Assembly (NCBI GenBank): GCA_015065295.1
Contig: SVQN01000007.1
Span: 1 to 58,473, forward strand
Length of the DNA stretch: 58,473 nt
Direction: 5' to 3'
DNA from: Oscillospiraceae bacterium
Lineage (GTDB): Bacteria; Bacillota; Clostridia; Oscillospirales; CAG-272
Shown here: in pieces, positions 52,181 through 58,473 of the stretch
How the letters are laid out: each line of letters opens with the position of its first letter
Numbering within the stretch: position 1 is the stretch's first letter
Program-made: the position numbers and the translations under genes
Notes under the pieces: generated by a model
Databases searched by the model: none
Told to the model about the DNA's origin: nothing
The model's input: only the letters and a program-made list of their open reading frames with translations

Positions 52181-53179
52181 ATGTCTAACGTTCGTCCCGA
52201 AACGATGGAACGCATCACCACGCCCGAACTTGCCGCTGCTTTTATTGAAGAGCAGGTGAAGGAAGTACGCGCGCAGGTCGGCGATAAGAAGGTACTGCTT
52301 GCCCTGTCCGGCGGGGTTGACTCGTCTGTAGTTGCGGCTCTGCTTATCAAGGCGATCGGCCGCCAGCTCGTCTGCGTTCATGTAAACCACGGTCTTATGA
52401 GAAAAGGGGAATCCGAGCAGGTAATTGAGATTTTCCGGAACCAGCTCGACGCGAACCTCATCTATGTTGACGCAACGGATCGCTTCCTCGACCTTCTCGC
52501 GGGGGTATCCGATCCCGAAAGCAAGAGAAAGATCATCGGCAAGGAATTCATCGAAGTGTTCGCCGACGAAGCGCGCAAGCTGGACGGCGTTGAATTCCTC
52601 GCACAGGGAACGATCTATCCGGACATTCTGGAAAGCATCAAGCAGGCGGAAGGCAAGAAGGCCGTCAAGTCCCACCACAACGTCGGCGGTCTGCCGGAAG
52701 ACCTGAAGTTTGAACTGGTCGAACCCCTCAAGCTCCTGTTCAAGGACGAAGTCCGCGTTGTCGGCGAAGCTCTCGGTCTGCCGCACGCGATGGTATACCG
52801 TCAGCCGTTCCCGGGCCCGGGTCTGGGCGTACGCTGCCTCGGTGCGATCACCCGCGACCGTCTCCATGCACTCCGTGAAGCAGACGCGATTCTGCGCGAA
52901 GAATTTGCAGTCTGCGGCCTTGCTGAAAAGGTATGGCAGTATTTTGTCGTAATTCCGGACATCAAGAGCGTTGGCGTGAAGGATGACAGCCGTTACGAAG
53001 GCTGGCCGGCGATCCTGCGTGCAGTGAACACGAAGGACGCGATGACCGCGACGATTGAAGAGATTCCGTATGCGGTACTGCACAAGATTACGGCGAGAAT
53101 CACAAGCGAGGTTGAAGGAATCAACCGCGTACTGATGGATCTAACGCCGAAGCCGACCGGTACGATTGAGTGGGAATAA
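52181..53179 (+). CDS. guaA: GMP synthase, ATP-pyrophosphatase subunit only
   Basis: A 332-aa protein equal to the C-terminal two-thirds of normal bacterial GuaA. The PP-loop LSGGVDSS is at 43-50 and HVNHGLMRKGE follows. The C-terminal dimerisation domain carries RQPFPGPGLGVRCLG and ends in GTIEWE. It converts XMP to GMP. The N-terminal glutamine amidotransferase domain (about 190 aa) is missing, and no such gene lies upstream, so ammonia must come from a separate glutaminase subunit, as in archaea, or directly. The gene starts cleanly after GGAGGAATATT. Its 3' end is the insertion site of the mobile element that follows. Confidence 0.9.
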   Translation: MSNVRPETMERITTPELAAAFIEEQVKEVRAQVGDKKVLLALSGGVDSSVVAALLIKAIGRQLVCVHVNHGLMRKGESEQVIEIFRNQLDANLIYVDATDRFLDLLAGVSDPESKRKIIGKEFIEVFADEARKLDGVEFLAQGTIYPDILESIKQAEGKKAVKSHHNVGGLPEDLKFELVEPLKLLFKDEVRVVGEALGLPHAMVYRQPFPGPGLGVRCLGAITRDRLHALREADAILREEFAVCGLAEKVWQYFVVIPDIKSVGVKDDSRYEGWPAILRAVNTKDAMTATIEEIPYAVLHKITARITSEVEGINRVLMDLTPKPTGTIEWE

Positions 53180-53250
53180 TCCCCTAAGTTTCAAATAACC
53201 CCGAAAAACGCAGAAAAACCACGATTTCATGCGATTTTTCGGGGTTTCGC
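53160..53250 (+). other. Probable attachment site and terminator at the guaA 3' end
   Basis: The last codons of guaA (ATTGAGTGGGAATAA) are a documented integration target of tyrosine recombinases. The stop is followed by a stem AACCCCGAAAAA / TTTTTCGGGGTT with a 26-nt loop (53197-53246) and a T run. No second copy of the guaA end is found in the window, so the other attachment site must lie beyond 58473. Confidence 0.65.
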
Positions 53251-53256
53251 TTTTTA

Positions 53257-53301
53257 ACCGGCTACAAAATGGCTACATTTCAGCCGTTTTTTGTAGCCGG
53301 T
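53257..53301. repeat. Inverted repeat at the integrase end
   Basis: ACCGGCTACAAAA (53257-53269) pairs perfectly with TTTTGTAGCCGGT (53289-53301), and GGCTACA repeats in the loop. It lies 8 bp after the integrase stop. It may terminate the integrase transcript or hold arm-type binding sites. Confidence 0.65.
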
Positions 53302-53308
53302 ACATCTT

Positions 53309-54379
53309 TTACATCAGCTGATCGAGCTGTCTGGCTACCTCTGTCTGCTTGTTCGGGTACAGATGGCTGTAGGTTTCCATCGTGGTTTGTACCCGCTCAT
53401 GTCCGAGACGTTCGGCAATCAGCAGAGGGGAAAAGCCCATCTCCACCAGCAGACTGGCGTGGCTGTGACGGATATCGTGCACCCGGATCTTTTTGACACC
53501 GGATTTTTCGCATCCATATTCCAGTTCGTGATAGAGATAACTTTTCGTGTGGGGAAACAGGCGGTCATCCGGCTGAAGCTCGAACATTTTCTCCATGTAC
53601 GCTTTCAGACAGGTCTGCAGGGTATCCGGAATCGTGACCACACGGTTGCTTTTCGGCGTTTTCGGTGTGGTGACTACATCTTTGCCGTCGATCCTCTGAA
53701 AACTTTTATTGATCCGGAGAGTTCCTTTTTCAAAGTCGATATCTGCCGGGGTCAGCGCAAGCAGTTCCCCTTCCCGGATGCCGGTGTAGTACATGGTCAT
53801 GAATACCGTATAACTGACGGGACGATCTTTCATTGCTTCAATGAAGGACTGAAATTCATCCTTTGTCCAGAACAGCATTTCATCGGCGTTCTTTTTGCCC
53901 ATGCTGCCCGCCTTGTGACAGGGATTTTCGTTCAGTCCGTAGTATTTCACCGCGTAATTGAAAATTGCCGTGATCTGATTGTTGATGGTTTTCAAATACG
54001 TCTGTGAATACGGCTTGTCGGTTTCGTCGCGGTAACTGCTCAGTTCGTTCTGCCACCGGCGAATATCCGTGGGTTTGATCTCGTTCAGCGGGATTTTCTC
54101 GAAATACGGCAGAATTTTCAAGTCGATCAGAAATCGCTTGTTGGCGACCGTGGAAGGCTTCAGACGTTTTTCCATATCCTCCAGATACAGCCGGATGAAA
54201 TCCCCGAAGGTCATTCCCAGACTGCCTGCCGCCTGCCGGATATATTCCTGTTCCCATTGTATGGCTTCTTTTTTTGTGGAGAAGCCTCTTTTCTTTTTGT
54301 GGATGGTTTTTCCCGTCCAGTCTTTCACCCGAATCTGGGACATCCATTTGCCGGTTGTACTGTCCTTTGTTACTGACAT
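53309..54379 (-). CDS. int: Tyrosine-type site-specific integrase
   Basis: A 356-aa recombinase with an N-terminal arm-binding domain (KWMSQIRVKDWTGKTIHKKK), a SAM-like core-binding domain (GDFIRLYLEDMEKRLKPSTV) and a catalytic domain. Active-site residues are the Arg in YYTGIREGEL, His and Arg in HDIRHSHAS, His in ERLGHERVQTT and Tyr in TMETYSHLY. It should insert and excise the element at guaA. The start is placed at ATG 54379; a GTG four codons upstream (54391) is an alternative. It is the first gene inside the element, oriented toward guaA as is common. Confidence 0.92.
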   Translation of the reverse strand: MSVTKDSTTGKWMSQIRVKDWTGKTIHKKKRGFSTKKEAIQWEQEYIRQAAGSLGMTFGDFIRLYLEDMEKRLKPSTVANKRFLIDLKILPYFEKIPLNEIKPTDIRRWQNELSSYRDETDKPYSQTYLKTINNQITAIFNYAVKYYGLNENPCHKAGSMGKKNADEMLFWTKDEFQSFIEAMKDRPVSYTVFMTMYYTGIREGELLALTPADIDFEKGTLRINKSFQRIDGKDVVTTPKTPKSNRVVTIPDTLQTCLKAYMEKMFELQPDDRLFPHTKSYLYHELEYGCEKSGVKKIRVHDIRHSHASLLVEMGFSPLLIAERLGHERVQTTMETYSHLYPNKQTEVARQLDQLM

Positions 54380-54494
54380 TGATTCACGCACCTTTCCTCA
54401 ATAAATATAGAATCTCAAGGGGACATATTGGGGTGTGGTGCATTGAAGAATTCGGAAAATAATTGATTTTTCACGCTCCTTTCTATGTCGGGGC

Positions 54495-55103
54495 TTACGT
54501 TTCTCCTTTCTTATCCGCGTACAGGCTTTCCATGTACGCTATACGTCTTTTGCGTCGTTCTTCTTCACTGATGTCTTCCGGCTCCGTACAGTCAACGGAT
54601 GTGGCGGCATAATACGCAAGGGTCTGTTCCTGCCATTTCCGATAGGATGCGGGAGAACTGTTGTAGGTACGAAGATCGTCCCGCTGTTCTTCCCATTGTT
54701 CGAGGAACAGGCACATATCGGCATTGTAGTCCGCGTCCGTGTTTTTTCCGTCGAAGGAAACGGAGCATTCCCACCGGTCGTTGCGCGGTGGTTTTTTGAC
54801 CTCGATCCTGAAATCCAGTCCCTGCACCTTTTCCAGTTGGAACAGGAGATTCATGATGTCGGCAAGATTTGTGATCGGATCGTTCTTCACTTCGTAACCG
54901 AGGATGTAGGTGGGGGTACTTTCGAGAATCTCCGCCAGTTGGTTGACGATGGCGATAGAGACTTCAATCTCACCTGTTTCGTATTTCTGCACGGTGCGGA
55001 GTGATTTTCCGAGCCGTTCCGCCAGCTCCTGCTGATTGAGTCCCTTCCGTTTGCGGAGAGCTTTCAGCCGCCGGCCGATTTCGGAATAATTGAAATTGTC
55101 CAT
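54495..55103 (-). CDS. XRE-family repressor of the mobile element
   Basis: A 202-aa regulator with a helix-turn-helix at about 9-63 (EIGRRLKALRKRKGLNQQEL) and a C-terminal domain of about 130 residues, probably for dimerisation or signal sensing. It is divergent from the excisionase-like gene, with overlapping control regions, the usual arrangement of an element's immunity repressor. The end is highly charged (ISEEERRKRR). Confidence 0.88.
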   Translation of the reverse strand: MDNFNYSEIGRRLKALRKRKGLNQQELAERLGKSLRTVQKYETGEIEVSIAIVNQLAEILESTPTYILGYEVKNDPITNLADIMNLLFQLEKVQGLDFRIEVKKPPRNDRWECSVSFDGKNTDADYNADMCLFLEQWEEQRDDLRTYNSSPASYRKWQEQTLAYYAATSVDCTEPEDISEEERRKRRIAYMESLYADKKGET

Positions 55104-55123
55104 GATTCATTCACCTCATACAG

Positions 55124-55205
55124 ATTATATCACAAAAGAAAACGAATTGCAAGTGCATATTTATATTCCATGGGACTTGACAAACGAATTTTTAAGGTGT
55201 ATAAT
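55124..55205. promoter_or_regulatory. Divergent promoters of the repressor and excisionase-like genes
   Basis: Minus strand: TTGCAA (55152-55147), 17 bp, TATAAT (55129-55124). Plus strand: TTGACA (55177-55182), 17 bp, TATAAT (55200-55205). The region is AT-rich. AAGTGC occurs at 55151 and again near 55219, which may mark operator half-sites of the XRE repressor. Confidence 0.85.
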
Positions 55206-55292
55206 AAAAGCGTATTAAAAGTGCGTGTTTTGCTAATCTGGGAAACAACAGCGCACCGATAATACAGAAATTCAAATCAATCAGGAGGTAGA

Positions 55293-55487
55293 ATGAGAGC
55301 ACAGTTTGTCACAGCCAGTGAAGTGGCAGAGATCATGGGGATCAGCCGCAGCAAAGCGTACCAGATCGTGCGGGAAATGAACAAGGAACTGAAAGCCATG
55401 GGATACATCACCGTGGCGGGAAAGTGTCCGGTACAGTTCTTCAAGCAGAAATTCTTCGGTCTGGAAATCGGAGGAACAGCAAAATGA
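55293..55487 (+). CDS. Small HTH excisionase-like protein
   Basis: A 64-aa protein with a winged-helix opening (FVTASEVAEIMGISRSKAYQ, 5-24) typical of excisionases and small regulators of conjugative elements. AGGAGGT precedes the ATG. Its stop overlaps the next start (ATGA), so the two are translationally coupled. Confidence 0.82.
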   Translation: MRAQFVTASEVAEIMGISRSKAYQIVREMNKELKAMGYITVAGKCPVQFFKQKFFGLEIGGTAK

Positions 55488-56758
55488 TGGATGAAAAAGA
55501 AAAAACGACCGTCCCGGGATCACTTGTTGGCGCAAGTGGGGGACAGTCGAATGTTGAACACGAGAATAGTATACCAGATTGCATCCGGGAAATCAATGAA
55601 GAAGACGAAATTTCTCTGGAAAATCTTTCGATGGAAGAACTGGAGGCGGTATATCAGAAAGCCTTACGGATGTCTGATCCCTCCTATCTGCCGACAATCA
55701 CTATGAACGAGTTGTATGAGAATGTGTATGCAAGCCGACCGCCGGTGATTGACGGACTGCTTTACTCGGGCACTTACCTTTTCGTAGGTGCCCCAAAGGT
55801 GGGTAAATCCTTCTTCATGGCACAGCTTGCCTATCATGTCAGCACGGGACAGATGCTCTGGAACTATCCGGTACATCAGGGGACGGTATTATATCTGGCA
55901 TTAGAGGATGATTACCAGCGTTTGCAGGAGCGTTTATTCCGGATGTTCGGCACGGAAAGTACGGAAAATCTGCACTTTTCCATCAGTGCCAAGCACATGA
56001 ATGACGGACTGGACGAACAGCTCCGGAACTTCATGAAGGAACATCCCGACACGAAACTGATTATCGTCGATACTTTGCAGAAAGTCCGTGAATCCGGTGG
56101 TGAGAGCTACAGCTACGCCAATGATTATGAAATTGTAGGTAAGATGAAGCAGTTTGCAGACTCCCACGGAATCTGTATGCTGCTGGTTCACCACACGAGA
56201 AAACAGTCAGCGGAAGACCGGTTCGATATGATCTCCGGTACCAACGGACTGCTCGGTGCGGCGGACGGTGCGTTCCTGCTGCAGAAGGAAAAGCGCACGG
56301 ACAATACTGCAACCCTTGAAGTGACCGGACGGGATCAGCAGGATCAGAAACTCCATCTGGTACGGGATATGGACAGGCTGACATGGGAACTGGAACGGAC
56401 GGAAACGGAACTGTGGAAGGCTCCGCCGGACAAAATTCTGGATGCTGTCGCCGCTCTGCTGACTGCTGAAACACCGGAATGGATGGGCAGTCCCACCGAG
56501 CTGGCAGAGGTTCTGCGAACGGATATGAAGCCGAATTTTCTGAGCAAACACCTGAATGTCAATGCGGGACGGTTACAGCAGGAATACAAAATCACTTACG
56601 AATCCACCCGTACCCACGGCGGCAGAAAGATCAGATTGACGCTGAAAATTCCGCCGCGTGACGATGGTGACGGTCGTGACGGTGATTTTGACACCGCATC
56701 CGCTACCGAAAACATCGTCACCATCGACACGACCGTCACGGGGGACGAAAAATCGTAA
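55484..56758 (+). CDS. RepA-like AAA ATPase of the mobile element
   Basis: A 424-aa RecA-fold ATPase. Walker A is GAPKVGKS (about 102-109), Walker B LIIVDTL (about 192-198), with YLALEDDYQRL between. This is the hexameric replicative helicase type (RSF1010 RepA-like) carried by integrative elements for their replication. The C-terminal 90 residues (TPEWMGSPTELAEVLR) resemble a winged helix. The N-terminus up to about 75 is element-specific. The last 35 residues are rich in Asp, Gly, Val and Thr (DDGDGRDGDFDT). A partial paralogue follows at about 57170. Confidence 0.88.
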   Translation: MMDEKEKTTVPGSLVGASGGQSNVEHENSIPDCIREINEEDEISLENLSMEELEAVYQKALRMSDPSYLPTITMNELYENVYASRPPVIDGLLYSGTYLFVGAPKVGKSFFMAQLAYHVSTGQMLWNYPVHQGTVLYLALEDDYQRLQERLFRMFGTESTENLHFSISAKHMNDGLDEQLRNFMKEHPDTKLIIVDTLQKVRESGGESYSYANDYEIVGKMKQFADSHGICMLLVHHTRKQSAEDRFDMISGTNGLLGAADGAFLLQKEKRTDNTATLEVTGRDQQDQKLHLVRDMDRLTWELERTETELWKAPPDKILDAVAALLTAETPEWMGSPTELAEVLRTDMKPNFLSKHLNVNAGRLQQEYKITYESTRTHGGRKIRLTLKIPPRDDGDGRDGDFDTASATENIVTIDTTVTGDEKS

Positions 56759-57058
56759 TCCAAACCAATCCCCGCCGCGGCGGTCAGGCAGGATGGAATA
56801 CAGGCTTCCGTCCTGCCTCTGGTCGGGGAGACTCCGCAGAGGAACACCGACCATGACGGGTGAAATGTGGGACACAGGGCAGCCGTCAGAGGATTCCGCA
56901 GAATCCGCATACCTGCCCCCTGTCCGCAGACAGCCCACGGCACTTTGCAGATGCTCCAAAGAGCAGATGAAAGTGTTATAGTAGGTTATTACACTTCCGC
57001 AGAAGTGCTTCCCCGGTACCGAACGTAATCTTACAGACCCACGAAAAGGAGGGATTCT
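56759..57058 (+). other. Gap after the RepA-like gene, no supported gene
   Basis: A 107-aa frame (56658-56981) overlaps the RepA-like gene end and has Pro/Arg-rich, non-family content, so I do not call it. The region contains GGCAGGA near 56785 mirrored by TCCTGCC near 56812. A good ribosome binding site, AAAAGGAGGG, leads to the chimeric ORF. Confidence 0.5.
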
Positions 57059-57550
57059 ATGGCAAGAAACGACGGAGTCGACCGCACCACGGTGCGAAAT
57101 GTCAACCTGTCAGAAACAAAAATTGCACACACACAAAGACACAATGAACGCGAAAAAGATGTGGCAATGTTCTTCCGAATGTCTCATCCGTACTATCTGC
57201 ACACGATCTCCATGACTGAACTGTATCAGACTCCTTACAAGAGCAGACCGCCGATCATCGACGGTTTGCTCTACGGAGGGGCGTATATCCTCGCTGGTGC
57301 GCCGAAGATCGGCAAATCGTTCTTGGTGGCGCAGATCGCATATCACATCAGCACAGGCAAAAAACTGTGGGACTACGACGTCCACCAAGGGACGGTGTTA
57401 TATCTCGCATTGGAGGACGATTATCAGAGAATCCAAAGCCGAATGTTTATGATGTACGGTGTGGAGGACAGCAGCAATCTCTATTTTGCAACAGCGGCGA
57501 ACAAAATCGGAAATGGGCTTGATGAACAGCTTGTTTGTCGTCGATGTTGA
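57059..57550 (+). pseudogene. Chimeric ORF: relaxase-like start fused to a RepA-like fragment
   Basis: A 163-aa frame. Residues 1-36 (MARNDGVDRTTVRN and RHNEREKD) resemble the start of Mob/Pre-type relaxases of conjugative elements. From about residue 40 the sequence switches to a paralogue of the preceding RepA-like ATPase: RMSHPYYLHTISMTELYQ against RMSDPSYLPTITMNELYE, then GAPKIGKS and YLALEDDYQRI. It stops abruptly after NGLDEQL, where foreign sequence adds only VCRRC. Neither parent gene is complete, so no function is likely. The junctions are near 57168 and 57530. Confidence 0.75.
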
Positions 57551-57833
57551 TGTTTTGATCGTACCATTCCTTGAGTCCGGCAAAGCGGGCGTTGTCACCG
57601 GGGAATTTGAATACTTTATTTTCTCTGACCTGGTAGTAAGTTTGGTCATGAGGTGTCCCGGAGAAGGACATGGATACGAATTTCATCGCGTTTTCCGCCA
57701 TGTTGAGCGTGATTTTGAGTGCCTTTGTCTCCAGCTTCCGGCTGCTGTCTACTTCGGCAAGCTGATTTTTGATATTGCTGACAACAGTATTTGCGATTTC
57801 GGTCATTGCCTGTTCGGTATGGATTCCTGTCAT
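57535..57833 (-). pseudogene. Truncated gene of unknown function, antisense to the chimeric ORF end
   Basis: A frame starting at ATG 57833 after AAAGGAG encodes MTGIHTEQAMTEIANTVVSN and continues to about residue 98 (WYDQNINIDDKQ). Beyond about 57535 it runs into the antisense strand of the RepA-like fragment (HQAHFRFCSPLLQNRD), so the natural C-terminus is lost. Features are an amphipathic N-terminal region and LKITLNMAENAMKFVSMSF. I do not recognise it; it could be a small cargo or transfer gene. Confidence 0.6.
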
Positions 57834-57899
57834 TGTGGGTGCTCCTTTGGTGATTGCATTGGTTCACGTACGCTGAACTTGGGCATATTTTAGCATAAA

Positions 57900-58348
57900 A
57901 AAAGAGGCGAGTCAATAGTGTTTAGATGTGAATCTAATTAATTTATTTGGTTTCTATCTAATCAACGAAACTACTGGATAGAATTGCTATATATTTTGGA
58001 TAAAACAACGGAAATTATTTAGATACATATCGAATTACTCTGAGACAAAAACTACTTAGTTACAGAGTATATTATATTGATCTCTATGCAACTATGCAGA
58101 ATTCATAATATCGACGGGGATGTATATGTATAATTTTTAAACCGACACAAAGAAATGTCCAAATAATACCATAAATATGTACAAAATGATATATTGAATT
58201 ATCACGTAAAATATGGTACAATTAATAAATTAATGTTATCATGGTGTTAGTGTTTTTTTGCTTGAGTAATTTAAGAAGAAATACAATTTTTGTCCTGATG
58301 AATATGAGTGTTTCGATTAAACAAATAATATGTCTATAAATTCAATTT
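57900..58348. other. AT-rich segment without genes
   Basis: Base composition drops sharply from the GC-rich surroundings to mostly A and T, with stop codons in all frames and no conserved site I can name. It lies between the truncated antisense gene and an insertion sequence, and is probably a remnant of transferred DNA. Confidence 0.75.
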
Positions 58349-58473
58349 GGACTGGTATACTAAAAGTGCAGTCGCCAAAGACCCAAAAAGTATGGTAAAA
58401 TAAAGACAAACCAAAACGGGAGGCGAAAGCATGAAGTACACAAAGGAATTCAAAGAAGAAGCGTTGAAACTGT
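58349..58473 (+). mobile_element. IS3-family insertion sequence, left end
   Basis: A sequence with GGTATACTAAAAGTGCAGTC near 58354, which resembles an IS3-type terminal repeat. It is followed by ribosome binding site GGGAGG and the start of orfA. The element continues past the window. The exact left boundary is uncertain. Confidence 0.65.
58431..58473 (+). CDS. IS3-family transposase orfA (partial, 5' end)
   Basis: The first 14 codons read MKYTKEFKEEALKL, the usual start of IS3-type OrfA helix-turn-helix proteins. The gene is cut by the window edge. GGGAGGCGAAAGC precedes the ATG. Confidence 0.78.
   Translation, partial: MKYTKEFKEEALKL

Noticed and set aside
56658-56981. 107-aa frame overlapping the RepA-like gene end
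   Set aside because: Its first third is the out-of-frame image of the RepA-like tail, it is Pro/Arg-rich and it lacks a ribosome binding site. A short real peptide in its last 40 codons cannot be excluded.

Overview
The window looks like a chromosome segment of an anaerobic, GC-rich, spore-forming clostridium (Firmicutes, Clostridia, probably an uncultured gut member of the Oscillospirales or a neighbouring order). The pointers are a SpoIIE phosphatase, an anaerobic NrdG activase, a RACo-type corrinoid activator, PdaA-like and DUF1292 proteins, strong Shine-Dalgarno sequences and TTGACA-17-TATAAT promoters. No rRNA or CRISPR array is present. One tRNA (anticodon CAT) is present.

Layout. 250-4549: RNase Z, MetA and RACo. 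5156-5229: tRNA-Met. 5401-9490: an ArsB/SLC13-type transporter, then a CPA2 antiporter and MgtC-family protein in one operon. 10372-13397: two tandem paralogous solute-binding lipoproteins without permeases. 13577-14149: xanthine phosphoribosyltransferase. 14237-19607: a complete BMP-type nucleoside ABC importer (binding protein, ATPase, two permeases). 20372-32612, all leftward: alanine racemase, a lipoprotein, two small membrane-associated proteins, a PHP phosphoesterase, an unrecognised 423-aa protein, PepC, ribokinase-RuvX, NrdG, MnmA and a PdaA-like deacetylase. 33545-43755, mostly rightward: D-amino-acid transaminase, YgjV, DUF1292, MnmG, a methionine-gamma-lyase-like PLP enzyme, a leftward Mbeg1-like lipase, HolA and RNase M5. 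43733-46855, leftward: a GH43 glycosidase and an ABC-F ATPase. 48135-50870: SpoIIE. 52181-53179: a GMP synthase lacking the glutaminase domain.

From 53180 to the end lies an integrated and decaying mobile element inserted at the 3' end of guaA. It has a tyrosine integrase, an XRE repressor with divergent promoters, a small excisionase-like protein and a RepA-like ATPase. These are followed by a chimeric ORF (relaxase-like N-terminus fused to a second RepA-like fragment), a truncated antisense gene, an AT-rich segment and the start of an IS3-type transposase.

The most striking property is in the intergenic DNA. Nearly every gap longer than 300 bp is filled by large nested palindromes of two families. 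Family B (about 600-700 bp, six copies) has inverted ends of about 57 bp, and each half carries an identical hairpin whose 12-nt loop is complementary to the loop in the other half. Family A (half elements of about 230 bp to full elements of about 560 bp, seven copies) is a string of hairpins mirrored around a centre. The stems differ between copies but stay paired, so structure rather than sequence has been kept. Further unrelated palindromic repeats (C-G) sit in other gaps. They mostly lie just after stop codons or just before promoters, so they probably serve as terminators and insulators, and they may be mobilised like MITEs.
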